Position numbers and translations under genes: made by a program
The notes under the pieces: model-generated
The model's database searches: none
What the model was told of the DNA's origin: nothing
The model's input: the letters and a program-made list of their open reading frames with translations, nothing else
Shown here: positions 1 through 7,735 of the stretch, piece after piece
Position numbering within the stretch: position 1 is the stretch's first letter
Layout of the letters: each line of letters begins with the position of its first letter
Source: Desulfobacterales bacterium
Lineage (GTDB): Bacteria > Desulfobacterota > Desulfobacteria > Desulfobacterales > QNYZ01
Length of the DNA: 13,591 nt
NCBI GenBank assembly: GCA_029938515.1
Contig: JAOZUU010000019.1
Location: 1-13,591 of the forward strand
Direction of reading: 5' to 3'

Positions 1-1141
1 AATTAACGCCTTTCAACAGAGGCTGCAGGATAAACAGCAAGCAAATAACCTGAAAACCTTGTTCAACATAGGAGAAATACCAAAGTCAACGCAATTAAGA
101 ACAGCCCTGGATGACATCCCGTCAACGGAAATTGAACGCTTGTTTTCGGACTTTCTCCATCCCGTGCAAAGGGGAAAACAACTGGAACTGTTTGAGTTCA
201 TAGAGGGGAAATATCTGATCCCTTTAGACGGGGTTCAATATTTCTCTTCAGCCAAGATATCCTGCGATTGTTGTCTTACCAAAAAAACTAAAAAGACAAC
301 GACTTATTATCATCAGGTGGTTGCCGCCACCATTGTCTGCCCAGGCATCAAACAGGTCATGTTATTAGCGCCCGAGCCCATACAAAACAGTGATGGAAAC
401 ACAAAGCAGGATTGTGAAATCAACGCCGGCAAACGACTCGTCAAAAAAATACGCGCGACTCATCCTAAATTGAGAATCATCATTGCCGGTGACGGTCTAT
501 ATTCCAAGCAACCTTTCATTGATGAGCTTAAACGATACGGCATGTCGTTCATCCTTGTTGCCAAACCAACGGATCATACGTTTCTCTATCAATGGTTTTC
601 AGAATTTCATCAAATGGGTGAAACAGAGCAACTGACGATTTACGATAATAAAGGCCGAAGGCATCTTTACGAGTGGGTCAATGATATCCCCTTAAATGGG
701 TCAAAAGATGCCGACAACGTTGGCTACTTTGAATACACGATATTCAAAGGCGATAAAGTAAATTATCATAATAGCTGGGTTACGGATATCACCATCTTAA
801 GAGCCAACATTATCCAGTTGGTCAAAGGCGGCCGGGCAAGATGGAAAATTGAAAATGAAGCCTTTAACACACTTAAAAACCAAGGATATCATCTGGAGCA
901 TAATTTCGGGCACGGCAAAAAATATTTGTCCTACAATTTATTGCTTTTCAATTTTCTTGCTTTTTTCATGCACCAGATCTTTGAATTGTCCGATCGTCTT
1001 TATCAAAATTGTCGCGGTAAGTTCACGTCCCGAAAAGAGTACTGGAACCAGTTGCGATGCACCATAAGAATCCTGATATTTCCATCCTTTGAAAGTTTAT
1101 TGAAGTTTATTATTGATCCTGATAGCGGTATCCCTCCTTAG
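1..1141 (+). mobile_element. Insertion sequence, 3' part, cut by window edge
   Basis: This stretch is occupied by a transposase gene whose start lies before the window, so only the distal part of the element is visible. The left terminal repeat is outside, so no inverted-repeat pair or target duplication can be matched, and the right boundary is unknown: it lies somewhere after the transposase stop at 1139-1141 and probably before the gene at 1419. The element looks more AT-rich than the cell-wall genes to its right, consistent with acquired DNA. Confidence 0.7.
2..1141 (+). CDS. DDE transposase (IS4-like superfamily), 5'-partial
   Basis: The reading frame is already open at base 2, and the residues there (INAFQQRLQDKQQANNLKTL) fit the N-terminal part of this transposase family, so the gene begins upstream. 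The TTG at 59 is only an internal codon. DDE signatures are visible: the first Asp in PLDGVQYFSS (codon 227-229), the second in GDGLYSK (491-493), and a C-terminal RWKIENEAFNTLK block (about 842-880) resembling the R..E..K signature of IS4-type enzymes, with Glu at 851-853 or 857-859 as catalytic candidates. A CDCC cysteine cluster followed by LTKK and a YYHQ motif follows the first Asp, as in a widespread group of IS4-like transposases. The protein would cut and join DNA at the ends of its own element. No internal stop or frameshift is seen, so the visible part appears intact. The exact IS family is not assigned. Confidence 0.85.
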   Translation: MNAFQQRLQDKQQANNLKTLFNIGEIPKSTQLRTALDDIPSTEIERLFSDFLHPVQRGKQLELFEFIEGKYLIPLDGVQYFSSAKISCDCCLTKKTKKTTTYYHQVVAATIVCPGIKQVMLLAPEPIQNSDGNTKQDCEINAGKRLVKKIRATHPKLRIIIAGDGLYSKQPFIDELKRYGMSFILVAKPTDHTFLYQWFSEFHQMGETEQLTIYDNKGRRHLYEWVNDIPLNGSKDADNVGYFEYTIFKGDKVNYHNSWVTDITILRANIIQLVKGGRARWKIENEAFNTLKNQGYHLEHNFGHGKKYLSYNLLLFNFLAFFMHQIFELSDRLYQNCRGKFTSRKEYWNQLRCTIRILIFPSFESLLKFIIDPDSGIPP

Positions 1142-1248
1142 ATTTTTGCTGGTTCTCTCATTAAAAATCGAGACTTAAAACAACCCCCATGGGCTGTGAT
1201 GGATCTCTGTTGCCAAACACAGATCTCTCCCAACTTTTAAGTGCTTCG

Positions 1249-1277
1249 TTGATCATCTTCCAGCTGTTTGTTAATAT
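1249..1277 (+). promoter_or_regulatory. Possible sigma70-type promoter for the unknown gene-plsC-ftsK run
   Basis: TTGATC at 1249-1254 and TAATAT at 1272-1277 are separated by 17 bases. Each matches its consensus hexamer at 4 of 6 positions. It is the best-placed candidate I saw between the insertion sequence and the gene at 1419, with a leader of about 135 bases. A match this loose is expected by chance fairly often. Confidence 0.28.
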
Positions 1278-1367
1278 ATTCTTCGGCCAAAACTGATCGA
1301 TCCTGTCCACTTTTTCCTGTTTACTCTCTTTTCGTTGAATTTTGGCTTTCAGCGAGAATTGCTGTAA

Positions 1368-1393
1368 CCGGCCGGCACCGCTTGCGCCGGCTG
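1368..1393. repeat. GC-rich inverted repeat just before the gene at 1419
   Basis: GCCGGC at 1371-1376 is repeated at 1386-1391. As GCCGGC is its own reverse complement, the copies can pair across a 9-base loop, with one more G-T and one C-G pair outward. No T tract follows on either strand, so it is not a standard intrinsic terminator. Its place 25 bases before the ATG at 1419 could affect ribosome access, but this is speculative. Confidence 0.3.
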
Positions 1394-1418
1394 ATGAACT
1401 GTGGTATTGCCTGCCCCC

Positions 1419-1751
1419 ATGAAACAATATGTCATCGATGAATTGGAACGGAACGATCACCAGAAATTGAAAGATTACCTGGAGAACCGATTGCATTCTT
1501 CGGGCATGGACGGAATTTACTGGATATATCTGGAAGACGCACTTTTAAACGATATTCAAAAAACACATAGTGAGTGCCATCCGTTTTACCTGGCCGTCGA
1601 ACTGACTGAAACGGCAATGCATTGCGAATTATTGGTGCGAGCGAAAAATAGGCTTCGCTGTGATTGTATCACGTATGCCGACCGGCGACAGCGAGAGTGG
1701 GTGATAGGCTTGATAGATACAATAGTTGAAACGCTTGCCATTCAGGCATGA
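1419..1751 (+). CDS. Conserved-looking protein of unknown function, 110 aa
   Basis: I do not recognise a named family. The protein is small, soluble and lacks a signal peptide or membrane segment. It has an acidic/basic N-terminal helix (MKQYVIDELERNDHQKLKDY), a middle block GMDGIYWIYLEDALL, and a C-terminal part with ELLVRAKNRLRCDCITYADR containing a Cys-Asp-Cys. It gives the impression of a conserved proteobacterial hypothetical protein, which I cannot confirm without a search. A GTG at 1401 is in frame and an in-frame TGA at 1395-1397 bounds the start; I prefer the ATG at 1419 because the extra residues add nothing recognisable, although neither start has a clear Shine-Dalgarno. It ends 16 bases before plsC on the same strand, so it is probably cotranscribed with plsC and ftsK. 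Confidence 0.7.
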   Translation: MKQYVIDELERNDHQKLKDYLENRLHSSGMDGIYWIYLEDALLNDIQKTHSECHPFYLAVELTETAMHCELLVRAKNRLRCDCITYADRRQREWVIGLIDTIVETLAIQA

Positions 1752-1767
1752 AGCGACGTATTTTTCA

Positions 1768-2475
1768 ATGATTCGAACCGTAGTCGTGATCATCTGGACT
1801 GTGCTGGCCACGGTGGTCCTGAGCATTGCCACCATTGTGGCGTCCCTCTTTTCAAAAACCGGTAACACTCCCCATCGCGTCGCCGGGATCTGGGGCAAAT
1901 CGATCTTATGGGCCAGTCGCGTTAAAGTGACGGTTCGGGGCCTGTCCAGCATCGATGCCATGCAGTCATATATATTTATGGTCAATCATCAAAGCATATA
2001 TGACATTCCCGTCCTTCTGGGTTATTTGCCCCACCAATTTCGCTGGTTGGCCAAAGCAGAATTGTTTCGAATTCCACTGTTCGGTCATGCCATGCGTCGG
2101 GTCGGGTATATCAGTATCGATCGATCGGATCGGAAAGCCGCCATTAAAAGTCTTCAAACGGCGGCCGAAAAAATTAAAGATGGTGTATCGGTATTGATTT
2201 TTCCCGAGGGGACGCGTAGTCAGGATGGTCGCATTCAACCGTTGAAAAAAGGCGGGTTTGTTCTGGCAGTGGATTCAGCCGTGCCCATTGTTCCAATCAT
2301 TATTCGCGGCACACGGGCGATTACGCCCAAAAATAAACTTCAGATGAAGCCCGGTCAGGTAAGCCTCAATATTAAAAAACCGATTGAATCCTCAAAATAT
2401 TCCCGCAAAACCAAGGACGCTTTGCTGGAAAAGGTTCACCGTACATTTCTCGATCATTTTTCAGAGGACATTTAA
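1768..2475 (+). CDS. plsC: 1-acyl-sn-glycerol-3-phosphate acyltransferase (PlsC family)
   Basis: The enzyme transfers an acyl group to lysophosphatidic acid to make phosphatidic acid, the precursor of membrane phospholipids, at the cytoplasmic face of the inner membrane. Hallmarks of the family are present: the HX4D catalytic motif in NHQSIYD (His74, Asp79), the substrate-binding FPEGTRS motif (145-151) and a later hydrophobic block with VPIVPIIIRGT. An N-terminal hydrophobic segment (about residues 4-27) anchors it in the membrane. At 235 aa it is normal length for PlsC. I start at the ATG at 1768 (MIRTVVVIIW), which leads straight into the anchor; an in-frame TTG at 1726 would overlap the previous gene and add a non-conserved extension. 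It lies between the unknown 110-aa gene and ftsK, 15 bases before the latter. Members of this fold can acylate other lysolipids, so the exact acceptor is inferred. Confidence 0.9.
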   Translation: MIRTVVVIIWTVLATVVLSIATIVASLFSKTGNTPHRVAGIWGKSILWASRVKVTVRGLSSIDAMQSYIFMVNHQSIYDIPVLLGYLPHQFRWLAKAELFRIPLFGHAMRRVGYISIDRSDRKAAIKSLQTAAEKIKDGVSVLIFPEGTRSQDGRIQPLKKGGFVLAVDSAVPIVPIIIRGTRAITPKNKLQMKPGQVSLNIKKPIESSKYSRKTKDALLEKVHRTFLDHFSEDI

Positions 2476-2490
2476 AGGCCTAACGATTAT

Positions 2491-4632
2491 ATGCGTAAAG
2501 AAATACTCGGAATATTATTTTTTCTGCTTCTTATATTAACCCTGGTGAGTCTGGTTTCGTACAGCCCCCAGGATCCTTCGCCCCATCATATCGGAGCAAC
2601 CCATCCGATTCATAATCTGTTCGGTGTGGTCGGTGCGTATCTGGCCGGTTTTCTCATTGGACTGTTCGGGTTGGGTGCCTTCTGGATTCCTGTTTTGCTT
2701 CTATTGATCAGTATCCATTTTTTAAGCGGACGAACAGGAAAAGACATCCTGGTGACAGTGGCCGGCGGGATGGTTCTGATGATTGCCACGGGGGGCTTAC
2801 TGGCGCTCAAGGGAAATACCGTGCAGCTTTTTTCCAGTCAGTTTTCCACGGGCGGCATGGCCGGTATTCCGTTAAAAATATTTTTGCAGAAATATTCCAG
2901 CTTTGCCGGCGCATTGATTGTTTTGCTGGTTCTGTGGGTGATCGGTTTGATTTTGATGACCCGCCTTTCTCTGATCGGTTTTTCGAAAAATGCCTGGCAT
3001 CTGGTCTTGAAGACCAAGAATAATATCGCCAAATGGATCGAACACCGTAAAAAGGCTAAAAAGCGGTCAATTGCTAAAAAGGAGGAGACCCGGCAGTCGG
3101 CGCGTAAAGTTCGGATAGCGGCGCCCAAGTCGCCTCCGGTGAAGAAACCACCGGTACCGAAGCAGCAGGTATTTGATTTTATGAAAAGCGGCGAGGGCTT
3201 TCAACAGCCCTCGGTTAATTTTCTTGAAGACCCGCCCCCGGCGAAGTCCCGCACCGATGAGGAAAACCTGCGGGTAAAATCCCGGTTGCTGGAGAAGAAA
3301 TTAGCCGATTTCAGCGTCAATGGGCGCGTGCGTACCGTCCTGCCCGGTCCGGTCGTAACGACGTTTGAATATGAGCCTGCTCCGGGCGTAAAAATAACGA
3401 AGGTCATCAATCTGGCCGATGATCTGTCTCTGGCCTTGCGGGCGATGAGTGTCCGTATTGTGGGACCCATTCCGGGAAAAGCGGCCATCGGCATCGAGGT
3501 GGCCAACGCTGAGCGCGACTTGGTTCGATTTAAAGATATCGTTGCCTCTGAGCCATTCCGCCGATCCAGGTCCAAACTGACCCTTTGCCTGGGAAAAGAT
3601 ATCGTCGGCGATCCGGTGGTGACTCAACTGGATAAAATGCCTCACCTGCTCATTGCCGGTGCCACCGGTACCGGAAAAAGCGTCGGGTTGAACGCCATGA
3701 TATGCAGCCTGCTGTATAAATCGACGCCGGATGAAGTGAAAATGATTCTGATCGATCCGAAGCGAATCGAACTTTCACCTTATAATAAAATTCCCCACTT
3801 GATCACTCCCGTGGTGAGCGATGCAAAAAAAGCCACCAACGCCTTGTTCTGGGCGGTAAAGGAGATGGAAAAGCGTTACAAGTTGCTCGCTGAGCAGAAT
3901 GTACGCAATATCGTTCAATACAATAATAAAATAGAGAAAATAGAGGAAAAGGAATCAAAAGACAAAGATAAGCTGGAAAAATTGCCGTATATCGTTATTA
4001 TCATCGACGAGTTGGCCGATTTGATGATTGTGGCCTCCCGGGATGTGGAAACGTCCCTGATGCGGCTGGCGCAAATGGCCCGGGCCTCCGGAATTCATCT
4101 GATCCTTGCCACTCAGCGGCCGTCGGTGGATGTATTGACCGGGATCATCAAGGCCAATTTTCCAACCCGATTGTCATTTCAGGTCTCGTCCCGGACCGAT
4201 TCACGAACCATTATTGACACCAATGGCGCCGAAAGTCTGCTGGGAAATGGTGATATGCTGTTTCTGCCACCGGGGGTGGCCAGGCTCCAGCGGGTGCATG
4301 GTGCCTATATCTCGGAACCCGAGGTTGCTCGAATTACAGCTTTTTTAAAGGAACAGCAATCACCCGACTATATCCGCCAAATCACTCAGACACAACGAAC
4401 GGAGGAGGATGCGCGGACACCGGAAGACCCGGACGACCGTTATGATGATGCTGTCGCTCTGGTCACTCAGACCCGTCAGGCTTCCATCTCCATGGTTCAG
4501 CGCCATCTGCGGGTCGGTTACAATCGGGCCGCCCGGATCATTGAGATGATGGAAAAAGAGGGGGTGGTCGGCCCGGCGGACGGATCCAAACCGCGAGAGG
4601 TACTGGTACGAGGGTATGATGATATTCCATAG
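2491..4632 (+). CDS. ftsK: DNA translocase FtsK/SpoIIIE
   Basis: FtsK is a septum-located hexameric ATPase that pumps double-stranded DNA so that chromosome termini clear the closing division site and dimers can be resolved by XerCD. The 713-aa protein has about four N-terminal membrane segments (within residues 5-24, 43-78, 86-105, 138-158), a short basic and proline-rich linker (about 170-250), then the RecA-like motor. Walker A is GATGTGKS at 390-397 and Walker B ends in IIIDE with Asp506-Glu507. The motif LAQMARASGIHLILATQRPS is typical of the FtsK motor. The C-terminal gamma winged helix, which reads polar DNA motifs, is about residues 648-713 and contains QRHLRVGYNRAARIIEMMEKEG. The linker is far shorter than that of Escherichia coli FtsK, so the architecture is closer to SpoIIIE/SftA-sized proteins, as in many bacteria. 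The ATG at 2491 leads directly into the first membrane segment. Confidence 0.97.
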   Translation: MRKEILGILFFLLLILTLVSLVSYSPQDPSPHHIGATHPIHNLFGVVGAYLAGFLIGLFGLGAFWIPVLLLLISIHFLSGRTGKDILVTVAGGMVLMIATGGLLALKGNTVQLFSSQFSTGGMAGIPLKIFLQKYSSFAGALIVLLVLWVIGLILMTRLSLIGFSKNAWHLVLKTKNNIAKWIEHRKKAKKRSIAKKEETRQSARKVRIAAPKSPPVKKPPVPKQQVFDFMKSGEGFQQPSVNFLEDPPPAKSRTDEENLRVKSRLLEKKLADFSVNGRVRTVLPGPVVTTFEYEPAPGVKITKVINLADDLSLALRAMSVRIVGPIPGKAAIGIEVANAERDLVRFKDIVASEPFRRSRSKLTLCLGKDIVGDPVVTQLDKMPHLLIAGATGTGKSVGLNAMICSLLYKSTPDEVKMILIDPKRIELSPYNKIPHLITPVVSDAKKATNALFWAVKEMEKRYKLLAEQNVRNIVQYNNKIEKIEEKESKDKDKLEKLPYIVIIIDELADLMIVASRDVETSLMRLAQMARASGIHLILATQRPSVDVLTGIIKANFPTRLSFQVSSRTDSRTIIDTNGAESLLGNGDMLFLPPGVARLQRVHGAYISEPEVARITAFLKEQQSPDYIRQITQTQRTEEDARTPEDPDDRYDDAVALVTQTRQASISMVQRHLRVGYNRAARIIEMMEKEGVVGPADGSKPREVLVRGYDDIP

Positions 4633-4652
4633 CAACTTGTCTTTAAAAACAA

Positions 4653-5276
4653 ATGGATATAGATACAGAAATAATTCAAAACATTAAGGGTTACCTTGAA
4701 GAGGATGAGGGCAAAGCCCTGCATGAATATGCGTTGGCTGTTTCTCTAACGGGCCCCTGTCTCGAGATCGGCAGCTATTGCGGAAAGTCGGCCGTCTATT
4801 TGGGGGCTGCCTGTCGCGAGACCGGGAACGTCCTGTTTTGCATTGATCATCATCGTGGGTCCGAGGAACAGCAACCCGGTGAAACGTATTTCGACCCGGC
4901 GGTATTTGATTATCATACGTTTTGCATGGATACCTTTCCTTGCTTCCGGCGGACGGTGGCCACGGCTGATCTGGAAAACACCGTGGTGCCGCTGGTTTGC
5001 AGATCGGAACTCGCAGCCAGAGCATGGAAAACGCCGCTGGGACTGGTATTTATCGATGGGGGACATTCCTACCCGGCGGTTAAAACGGATTACGATGTTT
5101 GGCACAAACATATCTTACCCGGTGGGTACTTGTTGATTCATGATATTTTTCAGGATCCGGCCAAGGGCGGGCAAGCGCCTTACGATGTATACCGGCAGGC
5201 TGTTTCCTCGGGAAATTTCAAGGAAGAACCCATGGTGGGCACCCTGGGAATCTTACGGAAGAAGGGTGACAAGTAA
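4653..5276 (+). CDS. Class I SAM-dependent methyltransferase, 207 aa
   Basis: The Rossmann-like S-adenosylmethionine site is recognisable: motif I is LEIGSYCGKSA (residues 37-47), followed by a strand ending in CIDHH. A later strand VFIDGGHSYPAVKTDYD carries Asp135 and the GGHS signature common in small methyltransferases of the Methyltransf_24 type, and LPGGYLLIHDIF forms the next strand and turn. It is soluble, without signal peptide. The substrate cannot be told from sequence; relatives include enzymes acting on sugars and small molecules. The gene lies 20 bases after ftsK on the same strand, so readthrough is likely, and it is the last + strand gene before the convergently oriented tRNA genes. 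A hairpin at 5299-5324 lies just downstream. Confidence 0.82.
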   Translation: MDIDTEIIQNIKGYLEEDEGKALHEYALAVSLTGPCLEIGSYCGKSAVYLGAACRETGNVLFCIDHHRGSEEQQPGETYFDPAVFDYHTFCMDTFPCFRRTVATADLENTVVPLVCRSELAARAWKTPLGLVFIDGGHSYPAVKTDYDVWHKHILPGGYLLIHDIFQDPAKGGQAPYDVYRQAVSSGNFKEEPMVGTLGILRKKGDK

Positions 5277-5298
5277 GGTCTCGTTTAGGCGGCAGGAG

Positions 5299-5324
5299 CT
5301 GGGCGAAAGGGGGTGTTTGCCCAG
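5299..5324. terminator. Hairpin between convergent genes, possible bidirectional terminator
   Basis: Bases 5299-5307 (CTGGGCGAA) pair with 5316-5324 (TTTGCCCAG), a 9-bp stem with one G-T pair and an 8-base loop. It sits 22 bases after the methyltransferase stop and 9 bases past the 3' end of the tRNA-Arg gene, where transcription from both sides should end. There is no T tract after the stem on either strand, so it is not a standard intrinsic terminator; it could instead stabilise transcript ends or be fortuitous. Confidence 0.35.
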
Positions 5325-5333
5325 GATTCGTAG

Positions 5334-5408
5334 TGGTGCCCCCGGCAAGAATCGAACTTGCGCACATGGATTAGGAATCCAATGCTCTATCCACTGAGCT
5401 ACGGGGGC
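5334..5408 (-). tRNA. tRNA-Arg (anticodon CCT)
   Basis: Read on the minus strand, a full cloverleaf of 75 bases including an encoded CCA can be drawn. The acceptor is GCCCCCG/CGGGGGC, the D stem GCTC/GAGC, and the T arm GCAAG-TTCGATT-CTTGC. The anticodon loop TTCCTAA gives CCT, which reads AGG arginine codons. The anticodon stem TTGGA/TCCAT pairs except for a T-T apposition at 27-43, and the variable loop is 4 bases. The discriminator base is A. It lies 86 bases downstream of tRNA-Pro on the same strand and has no obvious promoter of its own, so the two are probably one transcript. Confidence 0.96.
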
Positions 5409-5494
5409 GGTAGGGCTCATGAGTTTTGCTCGGGGAACGATCGAATATGCGATTGTCGCCTAAATTGGCGTGAGGATCCCTTGGGTTTTATAAC

Positions 5495-5571
<77 letters not shown>

Positions 5572-5587
5572 ACCGATTAGGAATTCG

Positions 5588-5616
5588 TTGCTATCATTTC
5601 ACAATATCCGTGTCAA
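5588..5616 (-). promoter_or_regulatory. Sigma70-type promoter of the tRNA-Pro/tRNA-Arg unit
   Basis: On the minus strand a perfect TTGACA (5611-5616) is followed after 17 bases by TAGCAA (5588-5593). The -10 matches only 3 of 6 positions, but the perfect -35, ideal spacing and position fit well: the predicted start would be near 5581, about ten bases before the mature tRNA-Pro 5' end. Confidence 0.65.
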
Positions 5617-5731
5617 GGGGTCGCGAACCGGACAGTCGGATAAAAGTTGTGCTGAAAGTTACTGGAAACTGTCGGCATATTTTTCATAAAACTTGAATTC
5701 ATCAACTGCGCGAACATATTTAAGAATCATC

Positions 5732-6643
5732 ATGCCGAACTCAAAACCATTAATCCCCAAAGGCTTACGTCCCGGAAGCCGTATTGGTATTGCCGCGCCG
5801 GCCGGCCATTTTAATCCCGATAAATTTGCCACCGGCATTAAAGTATTGGAAAATAGTGGTTTTAAGCCGTTCATTCCTTCCCGATTGACCACTAGAAAGG
5901 GCTACCTGGCCGGGAGCGATATTCATCGTGCCGAGATGATTCAGCGTCTGTTTGCCGACCCATCGGTCGATGCCATCCTATGCGCCCGGGGGGGATATGG
6001 TTCAATGCGGATCCTGCCCTTACTTGACTTCGCGGCCATCCGGAACAACCCCAAAATATTCATCGGCTTCAGTGATATTACGGCCCTGCTTACCGTGTTA
6101 TACACTCGCTGCGCTCTGGTAACTTACCATGGACCGGTCGTCACTTCCCTGGGCATGGCCTCGACGCGAACTGGCGCGTCCCTGACTGCGGCGGTCTCCT
6201 GTGATCAAAGAATTACCATTGAACCGCAAAATGGATTCGTTTTAAAGCCAGGTGCGGCGGTGGGGCCGGTGATCGGTGGAAATCTGACAATTTTGTCTCA
6301 TTTATTGGGAACGCCTTTTATGCCGCGGTATGACGGCCATCTCCTTTTTCTGGAAGATTGTGACGAGAAACCGTATCGGATCGATCGAATGTTAACCCAG
6401 ATGCGGATTTCCGGGTGCCTGGACGGGATCACCGGCCTTTTCCTGGGTGAGTTTAAAGATTGTGGCTCAATTGATATGATCAAGGCGATCATTACCGATA
6501 TTTTTCAGGACATGACAATCCCGATTATGGGCGGTTTTAATATCGGTCACGGACGAACGAATCTGACCTTGCCCATTGGGCTTTTAGCTCGGCTTGATAC
6601 AGAATCTCGATTATTATCATATCAGGAACCGGCCGTATCCTAG
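5732..6643 (+). CDS. ldcA: Muramoyltetrapeptide LD-carboxypeptidase (peptidase S66)
   Basis: LdcA is a cytoplasmic serine peptidase that removes the terminal D-Ala from murein tetrapeptides, so that the tripeptide can re-enter wall synthesis. The S66 Ser-Glu-His triad can be placed: Ser114 in IGFSDIT, Glu208 in FLEDCDE and His273 in GFNIGHGRTN, close to the triad order and spacing known for Pseudomonas LdcA. The family motif CARGGYGSMRILP precedes the nucleophile. The length, 303 aa, is typical. I choose the ATG at 5732 (MPNSKPLIPKGLRPGSRIGI); an in-frame TTG at 5693 adds 13 residues that do not look like the family. There is no signal peptide, as expected. The gene is divergent from the tRNA unit and is followed 6 bases later by a serine hydrolase gene, with which it should be cotranscribed. 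No strong promoter is visible in 5617-5731. Confidence 0.93.
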   Translation: MPNSKPLIPKGLRPGSRIGIAAPAGHFNPDKFATGIKVLENSGFKPFIPSRLTTRKGYLAGSDIHRAEMIQRLFADPSVDAILCARGGYGSMRILPLLDFAAIRNNPKIFIGFSDITALLTVLYTRCALVTYHGPVVTSLGMASTRTGASLTAAVSCDQRITIEPQNGFVLKPGAAVGPVIGGNLTILSHLLGTPFMPRYDGHLLFLEDCDEKPYRIDRMLTQMRISGCLDGITGLFLGEFKDCGSIDMIKAIITDIFQDMTIPIMGGFNIGHGRTNLTLPIGLLARLDTESRLLSYQEPAVS

Positions 6644-6649
6644 CTATTA

Positions 6650-7735
6650 ATGATGCTGACAAACGCAGATCAATTAATGCACCAGGCGGTTGCCACGGGA
6701 TGCTTTCCGGGTGCTGTCCTGCTGGTGGCAAAGGAAAAAAAGATCGTTCATTTCGAGGCGTATGGCCGGGCCAACCTTTTTAACCGGACCCCCATGACCC
6801 GGGATACTGTTTTTGATCTGGCGTCGCTCACCAAGCCGCTGGCCACCACCCTGGCCCTTATGGAACTGGTCCGGGCGGGCCTCATCGATCTTGAGCAGCC
6901 CCTGGCAGTCATTATTTCCCGCTTCAAAAAGACTGAAAAGGCGCCGATCCGCATCCGGGATCTTTTAGGGCATACGGCCGGCTTGCCTGCCTGGCGACCC
7001 TACTTCCGCTTGCTGGCAAAGCATGACTTTTCGTCTCGAACCGGGATCCTGAAAAACCTTCTGACCAGGGAACCCTTGACCCATTCGCCGGGCGAAAAAA
7101 TCGTATATAGTGATCTCGGATTCATGATTCTGGCGTGGGTCGTTGAGACAATAATGGATCTTCCCATGGGCCGATATATTTCCCAAAAAATTTACCGGCC
7201 GATGGGGCTGGAAAATTTGTTCTTTTTCCCTTCCCTGGCACGCATACCGGAAGACATTCCATGTGCGGCGACCGAACTTTGCCCCTGGCGGGGCGTCCTC
7301 CTAAATGGGATCGTTCATGATGATAACGCTTATACAACAGTCGGTTTGCAGGGGCAGGCCGGGCTGTTTGGGCCGGTGATCGCTGTATTCAGGCTTTTGT
7401 CCGGACTTCTCGACGCATATTATCAAGAGGGCGGCAGCAGGTTCAACCATCAACTGGTGCGGCTATTTTTAACCCCCCAGGGGAGGGCCGGCAGGGCACT
7501 CGGTTTCGATGTTCCCTCTGGTATAAATCCCGCCTGCGGAAATCATTTTTCAGCGCAAACAATTGGCCATCTTGGATTTACCGGCACTTCTTTCTGGATG
7601 GACTTGGACCGGTCTATTATCATTATTCTTTGTACAAACCGAATACACCCCAGCCGACACAATAACCGGATCCGAATGTTCAGACCCCAGCTCCACGATG
7701 CAGTGATGGGACATTGGGTCGATTGCATTGGTTGA
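6650..7735 (+). CDS. SxxK serine hydrolase, class C beta-lactamase/esterase-like family
   Basis: This 361-aa protein belongs to the Beta-lactamase (PF00144-type) fold that includes class C beta-lactamases, DD-peptidases and EstB-like esterases. The nucleophile motif is SLTK (Ser59-Lys62), the second motif is YSD (Tyr153-Asp155) in place of YAN, and the third is HLG (307-309) followed by FTGT, the HxG form common in esterase and peptidase members. FDLASLTKPLATT and RIRDLLGHTAGLPAW are strongly typical of the family. There is no signal peptide or lipobox, so it is probably cytoplasmic, which argues against a periplasmic beta-lactamase. Two ATG codons start the gene (6650, 6653), 6 bases after ldcA. 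Cotranscription with ldcA suggests it handles a murein fragment or another peptide or ester, but the substrate is unknown. Confidence 0.85.
   Translation: MMLTNADQLMHQAVATGCFPGAVLLVAKEKKIVHFEAYGRANLFNRTPMTRDTVFDLASLTKPLATTLALMELVRAGLIDLEQPLAVIISRFKKTEKAPIRIRDLLGHTAGLPAWRPYFRLLAKHDFSSRTGILKNLLTREPLTHSPGEKIVYSDLGFMILAWVVETIMDLPMGRYISQKIYRPMGLENLFFFPSLARIPEDIPCAATELCPWRGVLLNGIVHDDNAYTTVGLQGQAGLFGPVIAVFRLLSGLLDAYYQEGGSRFNHQLVRLFLTPQGRAGRALGFDVPSGINPACGNHFSAQTIGHLGFTGTSFWMDLDRSIIIILCTNRIHPSRHNNRIRMFRPQLHDAVMGHWVDCIG

Noticed and set aside
1726..1767. TTG-initiated extension of plsC
   Set aside because: It would overlap the upstream gene by 26 bases and adds residues unlike the family; the ATG at 1768 leads directly into the membrane anchor.
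5140..5397. Plus-strand open frame of 85 codons
   Set aside because: It overlaps the end of the methyltransferase gene and runs through the tRNA-Arg gene; its residues there are just the translated tRNA complement.
5693..5731. TTG-initiated extension of ldcA
   Set aside because: The 13 extra residues precede the normal family start and have no ribosome-binding signal; the ATG at 5732 gives the expected length.
7480..7487. GGGGAGGG, matching the Escherichia coli FtsK-orienting motif GGGNAGGG
   Set aside because: A seven-base-specific motif is expected about once or twice by chance in this length on two strands, and the motif used by this organism's FtsK is unknown.
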